This document shows positions 32,759 to 41,939 of a stretch of 64,000 nt of DNA, in pieces (positions within the stretch are counted from its first letter, which is position 1; every line of letters starts with the position of its first letter). Below the pieces are notes generated by a model. The model had not been told where the DNA came from, made no database searches, and saw nothing but the letters and a program-made list of their open reading frames with translations. Location: positions 1 to 64,000 of the forward strand of contig NZ_BOMM01000051.1 of NCBI RefSeq assembly GCF_016862195.1, written 5' to 3'. Position numbers and translations under genes: made by a program. This DNA is from Paractinoplanes ferrugineus (lineage in GTDB: Bacteria; Actinomycetota; Actinomycetes; Mycobacteriales; Micromonosporaceae).

Positions 32759-33841
32759 ATGCGGCCGGTACGCTTCGTCGCCCTCTCCGAGGACGGTCAG
32801 GCTCTGGTGCTCGCCGACGAGGTCGGCCGGCTCCTGGCACTCCCCATCGACGACCGGGTGAGCGGCGCGGTTACCCACGAGGCCCACCCCGTCTCACCGG
32901 GCGGCTCCGTGGCCGTGATGCACCCCGAGAACGCGACGGCGTCCCTGTCACCGCGAGACATCCAGGCCCGCATTCGATGCGGCGAGTCCGCGGAGGACGT
33001 CGCCCGCGTCGCCGGCGTGCCGGTCGACCGCGTGCTGCGTTACGCCGGCCCCGTCCTGCAGGAGCGGGCCATGCTCGCCCAGCACGCCCGCCGCACCCGG
33101 CTGAAGACGTCCGACTCGGGTGCCCCGCTCGCCGACGTGGTCGACAGCCGCCTCGCGCAGCACGGCATCGACACCGAGAAGATCTCGTGGGATGCGTTCC
33201 GCCGCGACGACGGCACCTGGCGCATCGTCGCCACCTGGCCGTCCGGCAAGGCCACCGCGCAGGCGCTGTGGGATCTCGACAAGGGCCGCCAGGTCGTCTC
33301 CCCGCACGATGACATGGCGCAATACCTGTGCGCCGAGCGCCCCACCCAGATCCTCGGCCAGGACCCGGTGCCCGAGCGCAACTTCCTCGCCGAGCGCAGC
33401 GGTCACGGCCTTCCCGGCCCGTCCCGCAATGCCGAGCCCACCCGCGGTGGTCACGGCCTGCCGGCGGCGGAGACCAAGACGCCCAACCGCCCGACCCGGG
33501 ACCCGATCCGGGCCGGCCGCGATGCTCTGCTCGCCTCCCTCGACCGCCCGCTGAGTGGCGGCCGCGGTCTGGAGACGGCCGGCTCGGAGCCTCGCCGCCC
33601 GGTGGCCGGCGGCGCCGCCGCCCTGCTCGGTGGCGGTTCCGGCTCGGCCTTCGACGACGACGCCGACCTGCCCAAGGAGGTGCCCGCCGTCCCGTCACTG
33701 GCCGTGCTGCGCCCCCGCCGCACCGTCGGACAGCAGGGTCAGCAGGCCTCGGAGACCGACGAGACCAAGCCTCGCAAGCGCCTCCCGAGCTGGGACGACG
33801 TCCTGTTCGGCGGCGGTCCCGCAGCCCGCGAGTCCTCCTGA
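32759..33841 (+). CDS. sepH: Septation protein SepH (DUF3071)
   Basis: 360 residues from ATG 32759, which has GGAGG 6 nt upstream; the frame extends 56 codons further, but that part is non-coding leader. The N-terminal domain with a helix-turn-helix-like segment (ARIRCGESAEDVARVAGVPV, near residues 70-90) and WDLDKGRQVVSPHDDMAQYL is the SepH family mark. The C-terminal half is disordered, Pro/Arg rich and ends SWDDVLFGG. In Streptomyces SepH promotes FtsZ assembly at division. The 213-bp gap before it contains CCCGAG/CTCGGG (32700-32720), a small hairpin. Confidence 0.93.
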   Translation: MRPVRFVALSEDGQALVLADEVGRLLALPIDDRVSGAVTHEAHPVSPGGSVAVMHPENATASLSPRDIQARIRCGESAEDVARVAGVPVDRVLRYAGPVLQERAMLAQHARRTRLKTSDSGAPLADVVDSRLAQHGIDTEKISWDAFRRDDGTWRIVATWPSGKATAQALWDLDKGRQVVSPHDDMAQYLCAERPTQILGQDPVPERNFLAERSGHGLPGPSRNAEPTRGGHGLPAAETKTPNRPTRDPIRAGRDALLASLDRPLSGGRGLETAGSEPRRPVAGGAAALLGGGSGSAFDDDADLPKEVPAVPSLAVLRPRRTVGQQGQQASETDETKPRKRLPSWDDVLFGGGPAARESS

Positions 33842-33975
33842 CCCGCGAAGCGGTGCCCAGCAGGCCGTCCAGGCCTGCAACGTCGCCAGGTTCTCGGTCC
33901 GGACCCGCCACCTGATCCCGTCGTCGGTCAGGTCACGTCGCCTCGCTGCCGCAATCAACGCCTGCGGAACACGGC

Positions 33976-34467
33976 CTAATGCAACGCCAGCCCGGCGGCC
34001 TGCAGCACGTGTTCCATCCGCAGGCGTTCGAGGTCGCGGTCCATGCCCTGGAGCGGGTCCAGATGCTCGTCGAGCCCCAGGCACTGGCAGGCGAGGCGCA
34101 ACCGGTCGTCGTAGGCCCGCTGCACCGCGGCCAGCCACTTCTCCGAGTGCTGGGTCGGGCCCGAGTGGCGTTGCCGGGCGAGTCGGCGCAGGTCGAAGGC
34201 GAGCTGTTCGATCGACGGGCGGTCGAGCCGGGCCGGTGACTGCGTCGGGTCGTCGGTGCACAGCGTCGGGTCGTCGGTGCACAGCGTCGGGTCGAGACGG
34301 CACAGCGCTCGGTCGAGGCGGCGCAGCGCACGGATCCGCCGGCGGCCGTCTCGCGTCCAGGGCCGCTCCGCCAGCACGTCGGCGCACACCACGGCGGCCA
34401 CGACGCAGGGTAGACACAGCAGCGTCAGTAGGGCCGCGGTGAGCACAGCAATGTGCACGATAGCCAC
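33976..34467 (-). CDS. Hypothetical membrane-anchored protein with short internal repeat
   Basis: 163 residues, not recognised. One N-terminal membrane helix (IAVLTAALLTLLCLPCVVAAVVCADVL). Residues 54-80 hold an imperfect tandem repeat based on LDPTLCTDDPT, encoded by a 15-bp DNA repeat near 34255-34300. The C-terminal 70 residues are helical and charged (QRAYDDRLRLACQC, DLERLRMEHVLQAAG). Coding bias is good. It is divergent from the large helicase gene, with 90 bp between starts, and convergent with sepH. Confidence 0.72.
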   Translation of the reverse strand: MAIVHIAVLTAALLTLLCLPCVVAAVVCADVLAERPWTRDGRRRIRALRRLDRALCRLDPTLCTDDPTLCTDDPTQSPARLDRPSIEQLAFDLRRLARQRHSGPTQHSEKWLAAVQRAYDDRLRLACQCLGLDEHLDPLQGMDRDLERLRMEHVLQAAGLALH

Positions 34468-34557
34468 CCGAAGACGCTAAGCCGCCTGACCCGAGCGCCG
34501 GAATACCCGTTCGGCCGACCCGGTCTGCCAATCGAGCGGGCGGTACCGTCGTTCGCC

Positions 34558-37197
34558 ATGCGGCTCAACACGGTTCTCGGCGTTCTCGCGGAACTGGCTC
34601 CCGCCGCCGGCGATCGCGTTCTCGACGTCACCCGGGGCGGCCAGCCGCTGGTCTGGCTGGACGACGCCGAGCGGGCGCCGCGCCGGGCCGAGGTCGATCG
34701 GCTCGCCGCCCTGGACGCACTGCACCGCGACGAGCGCCTGCTCCGCCGGGGTTGGGGGTTCCTGGCCGGCGAGCTCACCGACGACAAGCCGCGCAAGGTC
34801 CGGGTTCCGCTGCTGAGCCAGCCGGTCCGGCTGGAACGGTCACTTACCGGATACCGGGTGGTTCCCGCCGGTGACATAGAGCTGACGCCCTTGGTGACCG
34901 ACCGTGAGCTGGCCGCCGCGCTGGAGGCGGCGCCGGGGGTGGCCGCGCCGGGTTGGCTGTCCGCGACCGGGAGCACGGCCTGGATGCAGACGGCGGCCGA
35001 GGCGACCGGCATCGCCGTCTTCACCGTCACTTTTGACCACCGGCACCTGCCGAAGAACCGTGTCGTGCTTGTCGCGCAAGCGGGGCTCTATGTGGCTCGG
35101 GACGTGTTCGGCGGCGGGCTCGCGGACAGTCTGCGCAGCTGGGCGGCGCGGGACCTGACCGGGACGGCGCTGGCCGCGATCTACGGCGAGCCGCGCGTCG
35201 AACAGCCGGACGACTCCCCCGTGCTCTCCCCGCTGCCGCTGACCGACGCGCAGTCCGAGGTGGTGGCCCGCGCGCGTACCGAATCGATCGTGGTGGTCTC
35301 GGGTCCGCCCGGCAACGGCAAGAGCCACACCGTGGTCGCCGCCGCGCTCGAGGTGGTCCATCGAGGTGGTTCGGTGCTGGTGGCGACCCAGTCGCCGCAC
35401 GCGGCCGAGGTCCTGGCGGCCTTGCTGGCGCGCTATCCGGGCCCCACACCGGTGCTTTTCGGTGACGCCGGGCGCCGGGCGAGCCTGGCGGCCGAGCTCA
35501 CGGCGGGCGCGGCGCAAGGCCCGAGCGAGAAAGAGCTGCGCGCGGACGTCACGGCCGTCCGTTCCAAATTCGATGAGGTACGGCTACAACGCGCCGCCGT
35601 GGCCGATGCTCTGCGCCTGGAAACCACGGCCGCGACCCTGGAGCACTGGCAGCCACAGCTGCCGTCGCTGGCGTCCGACGTCCCGGGGGCCTTCAACGGC
35701 GACCTGGAGCGCCCCGGGCTGCTCGGCTGGTGGGCGCGCCGCCGTACCCGGGAAATCCCGCCCCAGCGCGTGGCGGACGCCCGAGCCGCGGCCGCCGCCC
35801 AGCGTGCCGCCGCCCGGCTGGCCGCAACCGGCGGCACCGACCTGGCCCCGCTCTGGCCGTCCCTGCACGCCGCCGAGCAGGCCCTGGCCACCGCCGTCGG
35901 GGACGCCATGCGCCGGGCCGCCCACAGCGAACGTCGCTGGAGTGCCGAGGCTCGCCGGGGTGCCGCGGCCCTGGCCGCCGCCCTGCGCGCCGGCCGCAAC
36001 CGCCGTCGCGAGCTGCTGGCGAAGCTGGACGCCAAGCCTCTGGTGCGGGCGCTCCCGCTGTGGATCGGCACCGTCTCCGACGTGGAGGACCTGCTCCCGG
36101 CCGCCGCGGGCATGTTCGACCTGGTGGTGATCGACGAGGCCTCGCACGTGGACCAGATCCGGGCCGCCCCGGTGCTGGCCCGAGCTCGACGGGCCCTGGT
36201 CGTCGGCGATCCGAGGCAGTTGCGTTTCGTCTCCTTCGTCAGCGACGTCGACGTGGCCGGTGTCCTCGCCGCACACGGCGCCGACGAGCGCCTGGACGTG
36301 CGCCGGGTGAGCACCTACGACCTGGCGGCCGGCGCCGGCCCGGCCACTTGGCTGGCCGAACACCACCGCAGCACCCCGCACCTGATCGGCTTCTCGGCGC
36401 ACCGGTTCTACGGTGACCGGATCGCGGTGCTGACCCGCACGCCGGCGGCCGAGGCCACCGACGCGATCGACGTGGTGCGGGCGCCCGGTCCGGGGCTGGC
36501 CGACGAGGTGACCACGGTCCTGAAGGTGATCGAGGACCTGGTCGCCGACGGCCACCGGGGCATCGGGGTGATCTCCCCGTTCCGCCCGCAGGCCGAGGCG
36601 CTGGAGGCGGCGCTGGTGGCCGCCTACCCGGTGGAGCGGATCGAGGAGCTGGGCCTGCGGGTCGGCACCGTGCACGCTTTCCAGGGCAGCGAGGCCGACG
36701 TGGTCGTGGTGTCCCTGGGCCTGCTGCCCGGCGACCCGGCGGGCCGCCGCCGCTTCGTCTCCGACCCGCACCTGTTCAACGTGATGATCACCAGAGCACG
36801 CCGGCGCATGGTCGTGGTGAGTTCGCTGGCGGATGCCGACGGCCTGCTCGGCGACTACCTGACGTACGCGAGTGCCGCGCCGGCCCGCACCGGCGGCCAG
36901 ATGCCCGTCCCGACGGGGTGGGCAGCCGAACTGGCCGACGAACTCGCCCGGCTCGACGTTCCCGTGCTGCCCGCCTATGCCGTCGGGCCCTGGACGATCG
37001 ACCTGGTGCTCGGCGAGGTCGGCGTCCTCTGCGGACCGCATCCGGGCGGCCCGGACGCCCACCTGGCCCGCCAGCGAGCCCTCCATCAGGCCGGCTGGCA
37101 GCTGGTGGACGCGTTCCCGAGCCGCTGGAACGGCGACCCGCGCCGCGCTGCGCTCGAACTGGCGGCGACGCAGCGCCCGCTCAGCGTCCCGAACTGA
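34558..37197 (+). CDS. SF1 (Upf1/DNA2-like) helicase family protein
   Basis: 879 residues from ATG 34558. Walker A is VSGPPGNGKSHTVVAAAL, followed by a long insertion (about 250 residues) rich in Ala/Arg. The second half has motif II (LVVIDEASHVDQ), motif III (VVGDPRQLRFVSF), motif V (VGTVHAFQGSEADVVVVSLG) and motif VI (NVMITRARRRMVVVSS). A C-terminal domain resembling a REase-fold (WTIDLVLGEVGVLCGP, around residue 810) may be a nuclease or DUF559-type remnant. Likely role: DNA or RNA unwinding in repair. It is not in an operon; its last 17 bp overlap the convergent MFS gene. Confidence 0.87.
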   Translation: MRLNTVLGVLAELAPAAGDRVLDVTRGGQPLVWLDDAERAPRRAEVDRLAALDALHRDERLLRRGWGFLAGELTDDKPRKVRVPLLSQPVRLERSLTGYRVVPAGDIELTPLVTDRELAAALEAAPGVAAPGWLSATGSTAWMQTAAEATGIAVFTVTFDHRHLPKNRVVLVAQAGLYVARDVFGGGLADSLRSWAARDLTGTALAAIYGEPRVEQPDDSPVLSPLPLTDAQSEVVARARTESIVVVSGPPGNGKSHTVVAAALEVVHRGGSVLVATQSPHAAEVLAALLARYPGPTPVLFGDAGRRASLAAELTAGAAQGPSEKELRADVTAVRSKFDEVRLQRAAVADALRLETTAATLEHWQPQLPSLASDVPGAFNGDLERPGLLGWWARRRTREIPPQRVADARAAAAAQRAAARLAATGGTDLAPLWPSLHAAEQALATAVGDAMRRAAHSERRWSAEARRGAAALAAALRAGRNRRRELLAKLDAKPLVRALPLWIGTVSDVEDLLPAAAGMFDLVVIDEASHVDQIRAAPVLARARRALVVGDPRQLRFVSFVSDVDVAGVLAAHGADERLDVRRVSTYDLAAGAGPATWLAEHHRSTPHLIGFSAHRFYGDRIAVLTRTPAAEATDAIDVVRAPGPGLADEVTTVLKVIEDLVADGHRGIGVISPFRPQAEALEAALVAAYPVERIEELGLRVGTVHAFQGSEADVVVVSLGLLPGDPAGRRRFVSDPHLFNVMITRARRRMVVVSSLADADGLLGDYLTYASAAPARTGGQMPVPTGWAAELADELARLDVPVLPAYAVGPWTIDLVLGEVGVLCGPHPGGPDAHLARQRALHQAGWQLVDAFPSRWNGDPRRAALELAATQRPLSVPN

Positions 37198-38566
37198 GCG
37201 CGACGGCCGGCGCCTCATCGGCCGGCACCCGGCTGGCCGGTCCCTTGCCGGCCGGCACCGCGTCGGCTGGCATGTCGTCGGCCGGCACCTCGTCCCGGGT
37301 CGCGCGGACCAGCTCGACCCGCGGCCGGCCGGACCAGCGCACCCTGATTCGATCCCCACTCACCTTGAGCTGCCAGATCAGTGCCACCACGGCCGCGACG
37401 AAGCAGATCAGACCGGCACACCAGATGCTGGCCGGCACCCCGAACCGCTCGCCCCACCAGCCGACCGCGGTCGCCCCGATCGGCGTGGTGCCGAGGAAGA
37501 CGAGCACGTAGAGCGCCATCACCCGGCCCCGGTACTCGGCGTCGACGCCCATCTGAACGCGGTGGTTGGCGGCCTGCGCCAGGTAGATCGAGAAGAACCC
37601 GGTGGGTAGCAGGATCACCATCGCGACCACGAAGTTGGGGGCGAACCCGACGGCGAACTCGAGCAGTCCGAAGGCCAGCGCCGCCCCGAGCACGAGATAG
37701 ACGCTGGGCCGGGCCCGGCGCCCGCTGCCGGCCAGGGCCCCGCCGAGTGCCCCGACCGCGAGGGTCGTGGTGAGCAGGCCGAACGAGGACGGACCGGCGT
37801 GGAAGTTGATTTTCGCGAGGGCGGCCAGGGTGACCGGGAAGTTGAAGCCGATCATGCCGACGACCGCGATGAGGGAGATCGGCAGCAGCAGGTCGGGCCG
37901 CTTGCGTACGTAATGCAGGCCGTCCATGACCCGAGCGCCCTTCTTGGCCGCGGGCGCGTTGCGGTAGAGGTCGGCCGGCCGCATCCGGGTGTAGCTGAAG
38001 ACCGGCGCGATCGACAGCACCGTGGCGATCAGGAAGACCGGGCCGGTGCCGAAGACCGCGAGCGCGACCCCGGCCAGGGCCGGTCCGGCGATCCGGGCGC
38101 AGTTGAAGGTGGCCGCCGAGAGCGCGAGGGCGTTCGGCAGCAGCGGAAGCTCGACCAGCTCGGAGACGAACGCCTGCCGCACCGGGGTCTCGACCGCGTT
38201 CGCGATGCCGAGCAGCCCCGCGAACAGGTAGACGTGCCACAGGACGACGGCGCCAGAGGCGACGAGCACGGCGAAGACGATCGCGGTGACCGCGAAGACG
38301 GCGTTCGCGGCGATCAGGAGCAGGCGCTTGTCGTAGCGGTCGGCGAGGCGCCCGCTGTAGAGGGTGAGCAGCAGCACCGGCAGGAACTGCAGGGCGGCCA
38401 CGGTGCCGAGCGCACCCGGCGAGTTCCCGGATAGATCGAGTACGAGCCAGTCCTGGGCGGTGAACATCATCCAGACTCCGACCAGCTTCACGAGCTGACC
38501 GGTGGAGAAGAGTCGGTAGTTACGAACTCCCAGGGAGTGGAACGTGGTACTCAGCACTGCCCGCAC
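37181..38566 (-). CDS. MFS transporter with Pro/Ala-rich C-terminal tail
   Basis: 461 residues, about twelve membrane helices, MFS_3-type (FRLFSTGQLVKLVG-like start; LYSGRLADRYDKRLLLIAAN loop). The cytoplasmic tail repeats a five-residue theme (DEVPADDMPADAVPAGKGPA, then SRVPADEAP). GTG 38566 follows GGAGG. It sits 93 bp downstream of a MarR regulator on the same strand and is probably its target, a common drug-efflux arrangement. The 3' end overlaps the helicase gene by 17 bp. Confidence 0.9.
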   Translation of the reverse strand: MRAVLSTTFHSLGVRNYRLFSTGQLVKLVGVWMMFTAQDWLVLDLSGNSPGALGTVAALQFLPVLLLTLYSGRLADRYDKRLLLIAANAVFAVTAIVFAVLVASGAVVLWHVYLFAGLLGIANAVETPVRQAFVSELVELPLLPNALALSAATFNCARIAGPALAGVALAVFGTGPVFLIATVLSIAPVFSYTRMRPADLYRNAPAAKKGARVMDGLHYVRKRPDLLLPISLIAVVGMIGFNFPVTLAALAKINFHAGPSSFGLLTTTLAVGALGGALAGSGRRARPSVYLVLGAALAFGLLEFAVGFAPNFVVAMVILLPTGFFSIYLAQAANHRVQMGVDAEYRGRVMALYVLVFLGTTPIGATAVGWWGERFGVPASIWCAGLICFVAAVVALIWQLKVSGDRIRVRWSGRPRVELVRATRDEVPADDMPADAVPAGKGPASRVPADEAPAVALSSGR

Positions 38567-38659
38567 TAGGCTGCGCCTCCTTCTCGGCCGTACGCGTCTT
38601 CGGCGAGGGTTTCGTGCAAGAAATCCTCGGTGATGAAGCTCGGCGACTGATCGAGGCGG

Positions 38660-39109
38660 TCAGGCTTGGGCGACCTGCTGCATGATCTGGGCGGCGCGGG
38701 CGAGCACGTCACGTTCGTCGGGGCTCAGAGCGGCCAGCTGTTCGGCGAGCCACTCGTTTCGCACCTGTTCGAATTGCGCGTACATCGTCCGCCCCTGCTC
38801 GGTGGGCGCCAGGATGACCTGCCGTCCGTCGGTCGGGTGCGGGGTGCGGGCGACGAGCCCGCGGTCCTCCAGCTTCCCGACGATCTTGGTCATCGTCGGT
38901 GGCTGGACCCGTTCGACGTCGGCGAGCTCGCGAGGAGTCAACGCGCCGTGCAGCTGGAGGCTGGTCAGGGCGGAGAGCTGGCTGAACGTGAGATCACCGA
39001 CTGCGCGGGTCTGCCGGACCCGCCGGTTGAGTCGCAGAATGGCCTCGCGCAGCGTCCTGGCCAGCTCGTCGGCTGTCCCTCGCTCCGTAGCCACCGGCCA
39101 CTCCATCAC
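38660..39109 (-). CDS. MarR-family transcriptional regulator
   Basis: 149 residues. The winged helix is seen at LTPRELADVERVQPPTMTKI (recognition helix) and the wing LVARTPHPTDGRQVILAPTE. The first codons are GTG ATG, so initiation is at 39109 or 39106. A palindromic block lies 5 bp upstream, which suggests autorepression. The downstream MFS gene is the likely second target. From memory, a MarR gene also occurs in the equivalent place in mycobacteria (Rv0880). Confidence 0.92.
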   Translation of the reverse strand: MMEWPVATERGTADELARTLREAILRLNRRVRQTRAVGDLTFSQLSALTSLQLHGALTPRELADVERVQPPTMTKIVGKLEDRGLVARTPHPTDGRQVILAPTEQGRTMYAQFEQVRNEWLAEQLAALSPDERDVLARAAQIMQQVAQA

Positions 39110-39114
39110 GATTC

Positions 39115-39140
39115 TTAGCTTAGCTAATGAGCTTGGCTAA
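39115..39140. promoter_or_regulatory. Candidate MarR operator
   Basis: TTAGCTTAGCTAA (39115-39127) is a near-perfect palindrome. It is followed by TTGGCTAA (39133-39140), which pairs with the TTAGC start. MarR sites commonly look like this. It covers the expected promoter of the regulator gene. Confidence 0.6.
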
Positions 39141-39147
39141 CGACTAT

Positions 39148-39197
39148 GACTGCCGTCACCGGCCCGCCCGGGAGCGGAGGGACCGGTGCCGGCAGTC
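39148..39197 (-). terminator. Long hairpin after the purine permease gene
   Basis: GACTGCCGTCACCGGCCC pairs with GGACCGGTGCCGGCAGTC at 16 of 18 positions, with a short loop. It lies 12 nt past the permease stop. There is no T-tract, so it may work as a GC-rich actinobacterial terminator or protect the 3' end. Confidence 0.6.
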
Positions 39198-39209
39198 AAG
39201 ATAACCAGC

Positions 39210-40655
39210 TCAGCTGACCCAGGTCTCCAGGGGACCCCGGATGAAGTAGAGAACGAAGAGCACGGCCACCCCGTACAGAATCGGGTGGATCTCCCGCGCC
39301 CGGCCGGTCGCGACCTTCAGCACGACGTACGCGATGATCCCGGCGCCGATGCCGTTGGAGATCGAGTAGGTGAACGGCATCAAGGTGATCGCCAGGAACG
39401 CCGGCACCGCGATGGTGTAGTCGGTCCAGTCGATCTGCCGCACCGCGGTCATCATCAGGAAGCCGACCACCACGAGCGCGGTCGACGCCGCCTCGAACGG
39501 CACCACCTGCACCAGCGGTGCCAGGAACATGGCGAGCAGGAAGAGCACGCCGGTGACCAGGTTCGCGACGCCGGTCCGGGCACCCTCGCCCACTCCGGCC
39601 GCGCTCTCGATGTACGAGGTGTTGCTCGACACACTGGCGGCACCGCCCGCGACCGCCGCGACCGAGTCGACGAGCAGGATCTCCCGGGTGCGCGGCGGCA
39701 TCCCGGACTCGTCGAGCAGGCCGCCCTCCTGGCCGACCGCGACCATCGTGCCCATGGTGTCGAAGAAGTCGGTGATCAGCAGCGTGAAGACGAACATCAC
39801 GCAGACCAGCCAGCCCGCCCTGGACCACGAGTCGAGCACGTTGAAGTGGCCGATCAGCGAGAGGTCCGGGGTGCTGACCACCTTGTCCGGCCAGGTCGGC
39901 ACGTTCAATGACCAGCCGTGCGGGTTGGTCACCGACGAGCCGGCGCCCGCGATCGCCTCCACGATGATGGCGAGCACGGTGGAGCCGAGGATGCCGATCA
40001 GGATCGCGCCCTTGACCTTGCGGACGAACAGCACGAGCGTGAGGAGCAGGCCGAGCACGAAGACGAGGGCCGGCCAGCTCACCAGCTTGCCGCCGAGACC
40101 CATCTCGACCGGCACGGTGGTGTTCTCGGCGTCCGGCACGCGGTGCACGAAGCCCGCGTCGACGAGACCGATGATCATCAGAAAGAGGCCGATACCGACG
40201 CCGATGGCGGTTTTCAGCTGGGTGGGAACGGCGCGGAAGACGAGCGTGCGCAGGCCGGTGAGGACCAGGACGGCGATCAGCACACCCTCGATGACGACCA
40301 GGCCCATCGCGTCGGCCCACGTCATTTCCGGTGCTATCTCGTACGCCACCAGGGCGTTCACGCCGAGCCCGGCGGCCAGCGCGAGCGGGAAGCGGGCGAC
40401 GACCCCCATCAGGATGGTCATCACGCCGGCGACCAGTGCGGTTCCGGCCGCGAGGGCGGCGATCGGCAGCTTGCGGTCCGCGGAGTCGACGCCGGCGCCG
40501 AGGATGAGCGGGTTGAGTACGACGATGTAGGCCATCGTGAAGAACGTGGCGAATCCACCACGGATCTCCTGGCCGAGCGACGATCCACGCGCACTTATCT
40601 GGAAATATCGATCAAAAGCGTTACGTGCTCCTGCATCGGTGGCAGCAGACGACAT
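39210..40655 (-). CDS. NCS2-family purine permease (AzgA-like)
   Basis: 481 residues from ATG 40655 with GAAGGGA upstream; the longer frame is leader. About twelve to fourteen membrane segments. Typical marks are SLGQEIRGGFATFFTMAYIV at the N-terminus, AGLGVNALVAYEI, and the QEGG-containing loop VAVGQEGGLLDESG. Members import guanine or hypoxanthine with protons (AzgA/PbuG group). It stands alone. Divergent from the DUF2530 gene; no purine riboswitch is visible in the gap. Confidence 0.9.
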   Translation of the reverse strand: MSSAATDAGARNAFDRYFQISARGSSLGQEIRGGFATFFTMAYIVVLNPLILGAGVDSADRKLPIAALAAGTALVAGVMTILMGVVARFPLALAAGLGVNALVAYEIAPEMTWADAMGLVVIEGVLIAVLVLTGLRTLVFRAVPTQLKTAIGVGIGLFLMIIGLVDAGFVHRVPDAENTTVPVEMGLGGKLVSWPALVFVLGLLLTLVLFVRKVKGAILIGILGSTVLAIIVEAIAGAGSSVTNPHGWSLNVPTWPDKVVSTPDLSLIGHFNVLDSWSRAGWLVCVMFVFTLLITDFFDTMGTMVAVGQEGGLLDESGMPPRTREILLVDSVAAVAGGAASVSSNTSYIESAAGVGEGARTGVANLVTGVLFLLAMFLAPLVQVVPFEAASTALVVVGFLMMTAVRQIDWTDYTIAVPAFLAITLMPFTYSISNGIGAGIIAYVVLKVATGRAREIHPILYGVAVLFVLYFIRGPLETWVS

Positions 40656-40771
40656 GCAGGGTCCCTTCCGAGATCGGTGACCCGCGCATGCTTTCAGACG
40701 GAATGACCTGCGCAAAGCCGGGAAAGGCACCGCATACCCACGGATGATCGCTCCGCACGTACCCTGTCGGT

Positions 40772-41017
40772 GTGACGCAGCCGAAGCCCCGGGTCGAACC
40801 ACTGGACCCGCCGATGGTCCCGTTCGCGGCGGCCGGCCTCGCCGCCTTCGCGCTCGCCGGTCTGATCGTCTGGCTCGCGAACGGCCCCGACAGCTGGCTG
40901 GACACCTGCACAGCCGGTTTCCTGGTCGGCATCCCCGGCCTGATCACGATGCTCATCCACGACCGGAACCGCAAGCGACGCCGGTCGATCACCCACGCGG
41001 AGTTCCGCGAGCTCTAG
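40772..41017 (+). CDS. DUF2530 small membrane protein
   Basis: 81 residues with two hydrophobic helices (PFAAAGLAAFALAGLIVWLA; GFLVGIPGLITMLIHD) and a basic C-terminus (RNRKRRRSITHAEFREL). This is the DUF2530 pattern. TACCCT (40760-40765) ends 6 nt before the GTG, again a leaderless layout. It overlaps the end of the DUF3027 gene by 4 bp, tail to tail. Function unknown. Confidence 0.87.
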   Translation: MTQPKPRVEPLDPPMVPFAAAGLAAFALAGLIVWLANGPDSWLDTCTAGFLVGIPGLITMLIHDRNRKRRRSITHAEFREL

Positions 41018-41835
41018 CTGTGGCCGTAATCCTCGGCCGGTTCCTCGTCCTCGACCGAACCGTGGCCGCGGCTGACCGCCACCGCCTCGACCTCGGTGTC
41101 GTCGTAGATCGTGGGCAGTTCCTCGACCGGCTGCTCAGCCGTGCCGAGCAGCGCCTCGGAGTGGGCGCCGCAGCCGTGGTCGGCGCTCACCGCGCGAGAG
41201 TCGTCGGGGGCGTAGAGGTTGCCGCAGACGCCGAACATCGCGCGCAGCGTGCCGGCCAGCGGGAGGTAGAAACCGCAGGTGCCGCAGCGGGCGTTGCGCG
41301 GGGCCGCGGTCGAGATCGGCGCCTCGGGGCCGGCCTCGCCCTCGTACCACCGCTGAGCCGTCTCGATCCGGCCCTCGCGGGACATCACCCGGGACCGGCC
41401 GAGGCCCAACTCCCAGCTGACCTCCTCGACCGCGGGGTCGTCGCTGAGCACATAACCCTGGGCGAGCCGCTCGTCGTCGGGCGCGGTCGGCATGAGATCG
41501 CCCACACCGAGGTCGCCGGGCTGCAGCCGCTCGTTCCACGGCACCCAGCCCGGGGCCATCAGCGCGTCGGGCCCGGGCAGCAGCACCGTCTCGCAGACCG
41601 TCACGTGGCGGCTGCGCGGCACCCGGGTCACCGTGACCGCCCACCGCCAGCCGCGGTAGCCCGCGAGGTGACTCTCGAAGAAGTGAGTCACCACACGGTC
41701 GCCTTCGGCGATCGCCTCGAGGTGCTCGCCGATGTCGGACGCATCCACATCGGTGATCGCGCCCCGGGCCACCCCGATTGCATCAGCACAAACCTGGTCG
41801 AGGCGGGCGGCGCGAGCGGAGGTCCGAGTCGTCAC
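41014..41835 (-). CDS. DUF3027 protein with putative zinc-binding cysteines
   Basis: 273 residues. It starts with a helical part (LDQVCADAIGVARGAI), then EGDRVVTHFFESHLAGYRGW and WRWAVTVTRVPRSRHVTVCE, typical of DUF3027. The C-terminal part has CGTCGFYLPLAG and MFGVCGNLYAPDDSRAVS, then HGCGAHSE, which together could bind zinc. An acidic tail follows. The family is found throughout Actinobacteria, next to the same MFS gene (as in mycobacterial Rv0876c-Rv0877, from memory). Function unknown. Confidence 0.9.
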   Translation of the reverse strand: MTTRTSARAARLDQVCADAIGVARGAITDVDASDIGEHLEAIAEGDRVVTHFFESHLAGYRGWRWAVTVTRVPRSRHVTVCETVLLPGPDALMAPGWVPWNERLQPGDLGVGDLMPTAPDDERLAQGYVLSDDPAVEEVSWELGLGRSRVMSREGRIETAQRWYEGEAGPEAPISTAAPRNARCGTCGFYLPLAGTLRAMFGVCGNLYAPDDSRAVSADHGCGAHSEALLGTAEQPVEELPTIYDDTEVEAVAVSRGHGSVEDEEPAEDYGHS

Positions 41836-41939
41836 ATATTCATTGTCCCCTACCGGGACAGGTGAGGCACACCGACTCCCCCGAATTCGGCGGCCACCGG
41901 ACGGGACGCGGCTGGCCCGGATGGGTCAGGATGGTTTCC

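Noticed and set aside
40656..40771. Purine riboswitch before the AzgA-like permease
   Set aside because: The conserved purine aptamer core is not visible in the short gap.
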